From Mimachlamys varia (taxonomy: Eukaryota > Mollusca > Bivalvia > Pectinida > Pectinidae), in assembly GCA_947623455.1 (NCBI GenBank), contig OX392527.1:4894001-4958000 (forward strand): a stretch of DNA of 64,000 bases. The letters are read 5' to 3'. The stretch's first letter is position 1; each line of letters begins with the position of its first letter. The translations under genes and the position numbers were made by a program. Positions 12,901-24,900 of the stretch are shown piece by piece. A model generated the notes under the pieces. The model was not told where the DNA came from, ran no database searches, and saw nothing but the letters and a program-made list of their open reading frames with translations.

Positions 12901-15900
12901 CTGTATAACAAGTAAAGGCCGATTTATACTGAGCTTGTTACATGTGTTCCAGATCCCCCTGTATAACAAGTAAAGGCTGATTTTTACTGAGCCCGTTAAG
13001 TGTGTTCCAGATCCCCCTGTATAACAAGTAAAGGCCGATTTTTACTGAGCTTGTTACATGTGTTCCAGATCCCCCTGTATAATAAGTAAAGGCTGATTTT
13101 TACTGAGCCCGTTAAGTGTGTTCCAGATCCCCGTATATAACAAGTAAAGGCTGATTTTTACTGAGCCCGTTAAGTGTGTTCCAGATCCCCCTGTATAACA
13201 AGTAAAGGCCGATTTTTACTGAGCTTGTTACATGTGTTCCAGATCCCCCTGTATAATAAGTAAAGGCTGATTTTTACTGAGCCCGTTAAGTGTGTTCCAG
13301 ATCCCACTGTGTAATAAGTAAAGGCTGATTTTTACTGAGCCCGTTAAGTGTGTTCCAGATCCCACTGTGTAATAAGTAAATGCCTATTTTTACTGAACTT
13401 GTTACATGTGTTCCAGATCCCCGTATATAACAAGTAAAGGCTGATTTTTACTGAGCTTGTTACATGTGTTCCAGATCCCCCTGTATAACAAGTTAAGGCC
13501 GATTTTTACTGAGCCCGTTACATGTGTTCCAGATCCCACTGTATCACAAGTAAAGGCTGATTTATACTGAGCCCGTTAAGTGTGTTCCAGATCCCCCTGT
13601 ATAACAAGTAAAGGCCTATTTTTACTGAGCTTGTTACACATGTTCCAGATCCCCCTGTATAACAAGTAAAGGCCTATTTTTACGGAGCTTGTAACACATG
13701 TTCCAGATCCCCATATATAACAAGTAAAGCCTGATTTTTACTGAGCTTGTTACACATGTTCCAGATCCCCCTGTATAACATGTAAAGGCTGATTTCTACT
13801 GAGCTTGTTAAGTGTGTTCCAGATCCCCCTGTATAACAAGTAAAGGCTGATTTTTACGGAGCCCGTTAAGTGTGTTCCAGATCCCCCTGTATAATAAGTA
13901 GAGGCCGATTTTTACTGAGCCCGTTAAGTGTGGTCCAGATCCCCCTGTATAATAAGTAAAGGCCGATTTATACTGAGCTTGTTACATGTGTTCCAGATCC
14001 CCCTGTATAACAAGTAAAGGCAGATTTTTACTGAACTTGTTACATGTGTTCCAGATCCCCATATATAACAAGTAAAGGCTGATTTTTACTGAGCTTGTTA
14101 CATGTGTTCCAGATCCCCATATATAACAAGTAAAGGCTGATTTTTACTGAGCTTGTTACATGTGTTCCAGATCCCCCTGTATAATAAGTAAAGGCTGATT
14201 TTTACTGAGCTTGTTACATGTGTTCCAGATCCCCCTGTATAACAAGTATAGGCCGATTTTTACTGAGCCCGTTAAGTGTGTTCCAGATCCCACTGTATAA
14301 TAAGTAAAGGCCGATTTTTACTGAGCTTGTTACATATGTTCCAGATCCCCCTGTATAATAAGTAAAGGCTGATTTATACTGAGCTTGTTACATGTGTTCC
14401 AGATCCCCGTATATAACAAGTAAAGGCTGATTTTTACTGAGCTTGTTACACATGTTCCAGATCCCCCTGTATAACATGTAAAGGCTGATTTCTACTGAGC
14501 TTGTTAAGTGTGTTCCAGAACCCCCTGTATAACAAGTAAAGGCTGATTTTTACTGAGCCCGTTAAGTGTGTTCCAGATCCCCCTGTATAACAAGTAAAGG
14601 CTGATTTATACTGAGCTTGTTACATGTGTTCCAGATCCCCCTGTATAACAAGTAAAGGCCGATTTTTACTGAGCTTGTTACATGTGTTCCAGATCCCCCT
14701 GTATAACAAGTAAAGGCTGATTTTTACTGAGCCCGTTAAGTGTGTTCCAGATCCCCCTGTATAACAAGTAAAGGCCGATTTTTACTGAGCTTGTTACATG
14801 TGTTCCAGATCCCCCTGTATAATAAGTAAAGGCTGATTTTTACTGAGCCCGTTAAGTGTGTTCCAGATCCCCGTATATAACAAGTAAAGGCTGATTTTTA
14901 CTGAGCCCGTTAAGTGTGTTCCAGATCCCCCTGTATAACAAGTAAAGGCCGATTTTTACTGAGCTTGTTACATGTGTTCCAGATCCCCCTGTATAATAAG
15001 TAAAGGCTGATTTTTACTGAGCCCGTTAAGTGTGTTCCAGATCCCACTGTGTAATAAGTAAAGGCTGATTTTTACTGAGCCCGTTAAGTGTGTTCCAGAT
15101 CCCACTGTGTAATAAGTAAATGCCTATTTTTACTGAACTTGTTACATGTGTTCCAGATCCCCGTATATAACAAGTAAAGGCTGATTTTTACTGAGCTTGT
15201 TACATGTGTTCCAGATCCCCCTGTATAACAAGTTAAGGCCGATTTTTACTGAACTTGTTACATGTGTTCCAGATATCCCCGTATATAACAAGTAAAGGCT
15301 GATTTTTACTGGGCCCGTTAAGTGTGTTCCAGATCCCACTGTATAATAAGTAAAGGCCGATTTTTACTGAGCCCGTTACATGTGTTCCAGATCCCACTGT
15401 ATAACAAGTAAAGGCTGATTTATACTGAGCCCGTTAAGTGTGTTCCAGATCCCCCTGTATAATAAGTAAAGGCCTATTTTTACTGAGCTTGTTACACATG
15501 TTCCAGATCCCCCTGTATAACAAGTAAAGGCCTATTTTTACTGAGCTTGTTACACATGTTCCAGATCCCCATATATAACAAGTAAAGCCTGATTTTTACT
15601 GAGCTTGTTACACATGTTCCAGATCCCCCTGTATAACATGTAAAGGCTGATTTCTACTGAGCTTGTTAAGTGTGTTCCAGATCCCACTGTATAATAAGTA
15701 AAGGCCGATTTTTACTGAGCCCGTTACATGTGTTCCAGATCCCACTGTATCACAAGTAAAGGCTGATTTATACTGAGCCCGTTAAGTGTGTTCCAGATCC
15801 CCCTGTATAATAAGTAAAGGCCTATTTTTACTGAGCTTGTTACACATGTTCCAGATCCCCCTGTATAACAAGTAAAGGCCTATTTTTACGGAGCTTGTAA

Positions 15901-18900
15901 CACATGTTCCAGATCCCCATATATAACAAGTAAAGCCTGATTTTTACTGAGCTTGTTACACATGTTCCAGATCCCCCTGTATAACATGTAAAGGCTGATT
16001 TCTACTGAGCTTGTTAAGTGTGTTCCAGATCCCCCTGTATAACAAGTAAAGGCTGATTTTTACGGAGCCCGTTAAGTGTGTTCCAGATCCCCCTGTATAA
16101 TAAGTAGAGGCCGATTTTTACTGAGCCCGTTAAGTGTGGTCCAGATCCCCCTGTATAATAAGTAAAGGCCGATTTATACTGAGCTTGTTACATGTGTTCC
16201 AGATCCCCCTGTATAACAAGTAAAGGCAGATTTTTACTGAACTTGTTACATGTGTTCCAGATCCCCATATATAACAAGTAAAGGCTAATTTTTACTGAGC
16301 TTGTTACATGTGTTCCAGATCCCCATATATAACAAGTAAAGGCTGATTTTTACTGAGCTTGTTACATGTGTTCCAGATCCCCCTGTATAATAAGTAAAGG
16401 CCGATTTTTACTGAGCTTGTTACATGTGTTCCAGATCCCCCTGTATAACAAGTAAAGGCCGATTTTTACTGAGCCCGTTAAGTGTGTTCCAGATCCCACT
16501 GTATAATAAGTAAAGGCCGATTTTTACTGAGCTTGTTACATGTGTTCCAGATCCCCCTGTATAATAAGTAAAGGCTGATTTATACTGAGCTTGTTACATG
16601 TGTTCCAGATCCCCGTATATAACAAGTAAAGGCTGATTTTTACTGAGCTTGTTACACATGTTCCAGATCCCCCTGTATAACATGTAAAGGCTGATTTCTA
16701 CTGAGCTTGTTAAGTGTGTTCCAGATCCCCCTGTATAACAAGTAAAGGCTGATTTATACTGAGCTTGTTACATGTGTTCCAGATCCCCCTGTATAATAAG
16801 TAAAGGCCTATTTTACTGAGCTTGTTACATGTGTTCCAGATCCCCCTGTATAACAAGTAAAGGCTGATTTTTACTGAGCCCGTTAAGTGTGTTCCAGATC
16901 CCCCTGTATAACAAGTAAAGGCCGATTTTTACTGAGCTTGTTACATGTGTTCCAGATCCCCCTGTATAATAAGTAAAGGCTGATTTTTACTGAGCCCGTT
17001 AAGTGTGTTCCAGATCCCCGTATATAACAAGTAAAGGCTGATTTTTACTGAGCCCATTAAGTGTGTTCCAGATCCCCCTGTATAACAAGTAAAGGCCGAT
17101 TTTTACTGAGCTTGTTACATGTGTTCCAGATCCCCCTGTATAATAAGTAAAGGCTGATTTTTACTGAGCCCGTTAAGTGTGTTCCAGATCCCACTGTGTA
17201 ATAAGTAAAGGCTGATTTTTACTGAGCCCGTTAAGTTTGTTCCAGATCCCACTGTGTAATAAGTAAATGCCTATTTTTACTGAGCCCGTTACATGTGTTC
17301 CAGATCCCACTGTATAACAAGTAAAGGCCGATTTTTACTGAGCTTGTTACATGTGTTCCAGATCCCCCTGTATAACAAGTTAAGGCCGATTTTTACTGAA
17401 CTTGTTACATGTGTTCCAGATATCCCCGTATATAACAAGTAAAGGCTGATTTTTACTGGGCCCGTTAAGTGTGTTCCAGATCCCACTGTATAATAAGTAA
17501 AGGCCGATTTTTACTGAGCCCGTTACATGTGTTCCAGATCCCACTGTATAACAAGTAAAGGCTGATTTATACTGAGCCCGTTAAGTGTGTTCCAGATCCC
17601 CCTGTATAATAAGTAAAGGCCTATTTTTACTGAGCTTGTTACACATGTTCCAGATCCCCCTGTATAACAAGTAAAGGCCTATTTTTACTGAGCTTGTTAC
17701 ACATGTTCCAGATCCCCATATATAACAAGTAAAGCCTGATTTTTACTGAGCTTGTTACACATGTTCCAGATCCCCCTGTATAACATGTAAAGGCTGATTT
17801 CTACTGAGCTTGTTAAGTGTGTTCCAGATCCCCCTGTATAACAAGTAAAGGCTGATTTTTACGGAGCCCGTTAAGTGTGTTCCAGATCCCCCTGTATAAT
17901 AAGTAAAGGCCGATTTTTACTGAGCTTGTTACATGTGTTCCAGATCCCCCTGTATAACAAGTAAAGGCTGATTTTTACTGAGCTTGTTACACATGTTCCA
18001 GATCCCCCTGTATAACATGTAAAGGCTGATTTCTACTGAGCTTGTTAAGTGTGTTCCAGATCCCCCTGTATAACAAGTAAAGGCTGATTTCTACTGAGCT
18101 TGTTACATGTGTTCCAGATCCCCATATATAACAAGTAAAGGCTGATTTTTACTGAGCCCGTTAAGTGTGTTCCAGATCCCCCTGTATGATAAGTAAAGGC
18201 CGATTTTTACTGAGCTTGTTACATGTGTTCCAGATCCCCCTGTATAATAAGTAAAGGCTGATTTATACTGAGCTTGTTACACATGTTCCAGATCCCCCTG
18301 TATAACAAGTAAAGGCTGATTTTTACTGAACTTGTTACATGTGTTCCAGATCCCCCTGTATAATAAGTAAAGGCAGATTTTTACTGAGCCCGTTAAGTGT
18401 GTTCCAGATCCCACTGTGTAATAAGTAAATGCCTATTTTTACTGAACTTGTTACATGTGTTCCAGATCCCCGTATATAACAAGTAAAGGCTGATTTTTAC
18501 TGAGCCCGTTAAGTGTGTTCCAGATCCCCCTGTATAACAAGTAAAGGCTGATTTATACTGAGCTTGTTACATGTGTTCCAGATCCCCCTGTATAATAAGT
18601 AAAGGCCTATTTTACTGAGCTTGTTACATGTGTTCCAGATCCCCCTGTATAACAAGTAAAGGCTGATTTTTACTGAGCCCGTTAAGTGTGTTCCAGATCC
18701 CCCTGTATAACAAGTAAAGGCTGATTTATACTGAGCTTGTTACATGTGTTCCAGATCCCCCTGTATAATAAGTAAAGGCCTATTTTACTGAGCTTGTTAC
18801 ATGTGTTCCAGATCCCCCTGTATAATAAGTAAAGGCCGATTTTTACTGAGCTTGTTACATGTGTTCCAGATCCCCCTGTATAATAAGTAAAGGCTGATTT

Positions 18901-21900
18901 TTACTGAGCCCGTTAAGTGTGTTCCAGATCCCACTGTGTAATAAGTAAAGGCTGATTTTTACTGAGCCCGTTACATGTGTTCCAGATCCCACTGTGTAAT
19001 AAGTAAATGCCTATTTTTACTGAACTTGTTACATGTGTTCCAGATCCCCGTATATAACAAGTAAAGGCTGATTTTTACTGAGCCCGTTAAGTGTGTTCCA
19101 GATCCCACTGTGTAATAAGTAAATGCCTATTTTTACTGAACTTGTTACATGTGTTCCAGATCCCCGTATATAACAAGTAAAGGCTGATTTTTACTGAGCC
19201 CGTTAAGTGTGTTCCAGATCCCCCTGTATAACAAGTAAAGGCTGATTTATACTGAGCTTGTTACATGTGTTCCAGATCCCCCTGTATAATAAGTAAAGGC
19301 CTATTTTACTGAGCTTATTACATGTGTTCCAGATCCCCCTGTATAACAAGTAAAGGCTGATTTTTACTGAGCCCGTTAAGTGTGTTCCAGATCCCCCTGT
19401 ATAACAAGTAAAGGCTGATTTATACTGAGCTTGTTACATGTGTTCCAGATCCCCCTGTATAATAAGTAAAGGCCTATTTTACTGAGCTTGTTACATGTGT
19501 TCCAGATCCCCCTGTATAATAAGTAAAGGCCGATTTTTACTGAGCTTGTTACATGTGTTCCAGATCCCCCTGTATAATAAGTAAAGGCTGATTTATACTG
19601 AGCTTGTTACATGTGTTCCAGATCCCCCTGTATAATAAGTAAAGGCCTATTTTACTGAGCTTGTTACATGTGTTCCAGATCCCCCTGTATAATAAGTAAA
19701 GGCCGATTTTTACTGAGCTTGTTACATGTGTTCCAGATCCCCCTGTATAATAAGTAAAGGCTGATTTTTACTGAGCCCGTTAAGTGTGTTCCAGATCCCA
19801 CTGTGTAATAAGTAAAGGCTGATTTTTACTGAGCCCGTTACATGTGTTCCAGATCCCACTGTGTAATAAGTAAATGCCTATTTTTACTGAACTTGTTACA
19901 TGTGTTCCAGATCCCCGTATATAACAAGTAAAGGCTGATTTTTACTGAGCCCGTTAAGTGTGTTCCAGATCCCACTGTGTAATAAGTAAATGCCTATTTT
20001 TACTGAACTTGTTACATGTGTTCCAGATCCCCGTATATAACAAGTAAAGGCTGATTTTTACTGAGCCCGTTAAGTGTGTTCCAGATCCCCCTGTATAACA
20101 AGTAAAGGCTGATTTATACTGAGCTTGTTACATGTGTTCCAGATCCCCCTGTATAATAAGTAAAGGCCTATTTTACTGAGCTTATTACATGTGTTCCAGA
20201 TCCCCCTGTATAACAAGTAAAGGCTGATTTTTACTGAGCCCGTTAAGTGTGTTCCAGATCCCCCTGTATAACAAGTAAAGGCTGATTTATACTGAGCTTG
20301 TTACATGTGTTCCAGATCCCCCTGTATAATAAGTAAAGGCCTATTTTACTGAGCTTGTTACATGTGTTCCAGATCCCCCTGTATAATAAGTAAAGGCCGA
20401 TTTTTACTGAGCTTGTTACATGTGTTCCAGATCCCCCTGTATAATAAGTAAAGGCTGATTTTTACTGAGCCCGTTAAGTGTGTTCCAGATCCCACTGTGT
20501 AATAAGTAAAGGCTGATTTTTACTGAGCCCGTTACATGTGTTCCAGATCCCACTGTGTAATAAGTAAATGCCTATTTTTACTGAACTTGTTACATGTGTT
20601 CCAGATCCCCGTATATAACAAGTAAAGGCTGATTTTTACTGAGCCCGTTAAGTGTGTTCCAGATCCCCCTGTATAACAAGTAAAGGCTGATTTTTAATGA
20701 GCTTGTTACATGTGTTCCAGATCCCCCTGTATAACAAGTTAAGGCCGATTTTTACTGAACTTGTTACATGTGTTCCAGATATCCCCGTATATAACAAGTA
20801 AAGGCTGATTTTTACTGAGCCCGTTAAGTGTGTTCCAGATCCCAATGTATAATAAGTAAAGGCCGATTTTTACTGAGCTTGTTACATGTGTTCCAGATCC
20901 CCCTGTATAACAAGTAAAGGCTGATTTATACTGACCTTGTTACACATGTTCCAGATCCCCCTATATAACAAGTAAAGCCTGATTTTTACTGAGCTTGTTA
21001 CACATGTTCCAGATCCCCCTGTATAACATGTAAAGGCTGATTTCTACTGAGCTTGTTAAGTGTGTTCCAGATCCCCCTGTATAACAAGTAAAGGCTGATT
21101 TTTACGGAGCCCGTTAAGTGTGTTCCAGATCCCCCTGTATAATAAGTAAAGGCCGATTTTTACTGAGCTTGTTACATGTGTTCCAGATCCCCCTGTATAA
21201 CAAGTTAAGGCTGATTTTTACGGAGCCCGTTAAGTGTGTTCCAGATCCCCCTGTATAATAAGTAAAGGCCGATTTTTACTGAGCTTGTTACATGTGTTCC
21301 TGATCCCCATGTATAACAAGTAAAGGCTGATTTTTACTGAGCCCGTTAAGTGTGTTCCAGATCCCCCTGTACAATAAGTAAAGGCCTATTTTACTGAGCT
21401 TGTTACATGTGTTCCAGATCCCCCTGTATAACAAGTAAAGCCTGATTTTTACTGAGCTTGTTACACATGTTCCAGATCCCCCTGTATAACATGTAAAGGC
21501 TGATTTTTACTGAGCTTGTTACATGTGTTCCAGATCCCCCTGTATAATAAGTAAAGGCTGATTTTTACTGAGCCCGTTAAGTGTGTTCCAGATCCCCCTG
21601 TATAACAAGTAAAGGCCTATTTTTACTGAACTTGTTACATGTGTTCCAGATCCCCCTGTATAACAAGTAAATGCCTATTTTTACTGAACTTGTTACATGT
21701 GTTCCAGATCCCCCTGTATAACATGTAAAGGCTGATTTTTACTGAGCTTGTTACATGTGTTCCAGATCCCCCTGTATAATAAGTAAAGGCTGATTTTTAC
21801 TGAGCCCGTTAAGTGTGTTCCAGATCCCCCTGTATAACAAGTAAAGGCCTATTTTTACTGAACTTGTTACATGTGTTCCAGATCCCCCTGTATAACAAGT

Positions 21901-24900
21901 AAATGCCTATTTTTACTGAACTTGTTACATGTGTTCCAGATCCCCCTGTATAACAAGTAAAGGCCGATTTTTACTGAGCCCGTTAAGTGTGTTCCAGATC
22001 CCCCTGTATGATAAGTAAAGGCCGATTTTTACTGAGCTTGTTACATGTGTTCCAGATCCCCCGTGTATAACAAGTAAAGGCTGATTTTTAATGAGCTTGT
22101 TACATGTGTTCCAGATCCCCCTGTATAACAAGTAAAGGCTGATTTTTACTGAACTCGTTACATGTGTTCCAGATCCCCCTATATAACAAGTAAAGGCTGA
22201 TTTTTACTGAGCCCGTTAAGTGTGTTCCAGATCCCCCTGTATGATAAGTAAAGGCCGATTTTTACTGAGCTTGTTACATGTGTTCCAGATCCCCCTGTAT
22301 AACAAGTAAAGGCTGATTTTTACTGAGCTTGTTACATGTGTTCCAGATCCCCCTGTATAACAAGTAAAGGCTGATTTTTACTGAGCTTGTTACATGTGTT
22401 CCAGATCCCCCTGTATAACAAGTAAAGGCTGATTTTTACTGAGCTTGTTACATGTGTTCCAGATCCCCCTGTATAACAAGTAAAGGCTGATTTTTACTGA
22501 ACTCGTTACATGTGTTCCAGATCCCCCTATATAACAAGTAAAGGCCGATTTTTACTGAGCTTGTTACATGTGTTCCAGATCCCCCTATATAACAAGTAAA
22601 GGCCGATTTTTACTGAGCTTGTTGCATGTGTTCCAGATCCCTGTGGTGCTGTTCCTACAGGAGGTCCTGTCCTACCAGGATGGCTTCACCAAACACTACG
22701 CTGACAGTCTGGACGGCTGTGGCCTACAGCAGGAGGCCCGCGTCAGACAGGCTTACTACCTCCTGGTGCGACGTCTCACTGAGCCGTTCCACAGAATGCA
22801 CCGCCATGACTTAAACAAGTAATTAGTTAATTAATAGTCATTAAGGTAGATTGTCCCACAACTTTTCTACTATATTTAAAGATATTGTCGTGTTGATTTA
22901 GGTATGTTCTTTTAATTATACAGAGATAATTATGAATTGCAATCTTTGTTAGAGTTCAACTCCCGCCCCGATATTTAACGGGAAACCAATTGAATAGCCT
23001 CTATATATCGCATTGAAAAAATTTGGTTGCCATGGTAACCAGGCCACTATACTTTGTGTTTTGGGGGGAAATTTTGTCAGAAAACTACTAATAAACCTGT
23101 AAACCGATTCAAGTGAAACTACACAGGAATGTTGGGAACCCTGTGTGAATGTGCATGCAAGGTATTTTTCTGCAGAATTTTTGGTTGCCATGGTAACCAA
23201 GGTCAAAGTACCTAAATTCTTGTGGAACACTTATTTGTCGGTGCAACTCCATCTAAATCTATGAACCATTTTCAATGGAACTTCACAGAAATGTTTAGAT
23301 ATACATGCATATTTCTTTTTTTTTTCTAACAAAAAATAAGGTTGCCACCTTAAAGGCCTTAAACACACAGAGCCTACAAACTACATTACGACTTTATTGA
23401 CATCAATTTATAATTGTTTGATCTTAGTCATTATAAACAAATTGATGAAATTATACAAAAAATAATCATCTCAACTGTTACAAAGTTCAATATCATAATA
23501 GATTTAAAATGATTTTGTAGGAAAATTGCCCCAGCATATGAATATGTCCAGGCCTGTTTGTTACACCTATTGGACATGGAGTGGCAGGTAAGTCTGACCC
23601 TAAAATGTAACTATGGCAGGTAAAACTGACTGTACAATGTAACTATGGCAGGTAAAACTGACTGTACAATGTAACTATGGCAGGTAAGATTGACTGTTAA
23701 ATGTAACTATGGCAGGTAATACTGACTGTAAAATGTAACTATGGCAGGTAAGACTGGCTGTACAATGTAACTATGGCAGGTAATACTGACTGTAAAATGT
23801 AACTATGGCAGGTAAGACTGGCTGTAAAATGTAACTATGACAGGTAAAACTGACTGTACAATGTAACTATGGCAGGTAAGACTGACTGTAAAATGTAACT
23901 ATGGCAGGTAAAACTGACTGTAAAATGTAAGTATGGCAGGTAAAACTGACTGTAAAATGTAACTATGACAGGTAAGATTGACTGTTAAATGTAACTATGA
24001 CAGGTAAGATTGACTGTTAAATGTAACTATGACAGGTAAGATTGACTGTTAAATGTAACTATGACAGGTAAGACTGACTGTAAAATGTTACTATGACAGG
24101 TAAGATTGACTGTTAAATGTAACTATGACAGGTAAGACTGACTGTAAAATGTAACTATGACAGGTAAGACTGACTGTAAAATGTTACTATGACAGGTAAG
24201 TCTGACTGCAAAATGTAACTATGACAGGTAAGACTGACTGTAAAATGTAACTATGGCAGGTAAGGCTGACTGTGAAATGTAAGTATGGCAGGTAAGACTG
24301 ACTGTACAATGTAACTATGACAAGTAAGACTGACTGCAAAATGTAACTATGGCAGGTAGACTGACTGTAAAATGTAACTATGGCAGGTAAGATTGACTGT
24401 AAAATGCAACTATGGCAGGTAAGACTGACTGTAAAATGTAACTATGGCAGGTAAGACTGGCTGTACAATGTAACTATGGCAGGTAAAACTGACTGTACAA
24501 TGTAACTATGACAGGTAAGATTGACTGTAAAATGTAACTATGGCAGGTAAGACTGACTGTACAATGTAACTATGGCAGGTAAGTCCGACTGTAAAAGGTA
24601 ACTATGGCAGGTAAGACTGACCGTACAAATTGTTTATCAAGAGAAACTGCATTAAACTTTCTCATTATAAATGGCTTACTTTATACTGACTTCAGAAAAA
24701 AGTATTTCTGTATTGGCCAATTGGTGTGTTCTAATTGTTATACAGTTTGGTTATTTCTGTACCACTCACTTAATGAATTGTTTGGTGAGTATTAATGACA
24801 AGATAAAAATATAGTTAACTGTAAATATTTATTTTTACATTTTTTTCTTTATTTTTTAGCCGTACGATCTGATGTTTGTCACAGAGGTGAAACTGCCAGC

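Larger units (their letters stand above)
22819..23520 (+). other. Intron 9 with two X-box palindromes
   Basis: No gene is seen. Contains two identical GGTTGCCATGGTAACC palindromes (23025-23040 and 23183-23198). The segment 22955-23270 reads like an old interspersed repeat of two related ~158-bp halves. The rest is AT-rich. Confidence 0.55.

Noticed and set aside
10621..22636. CRISPR-like array
   Set aside because: Units are contiguous direct repeats without unique spacers, in a eukaryotic gene intron.
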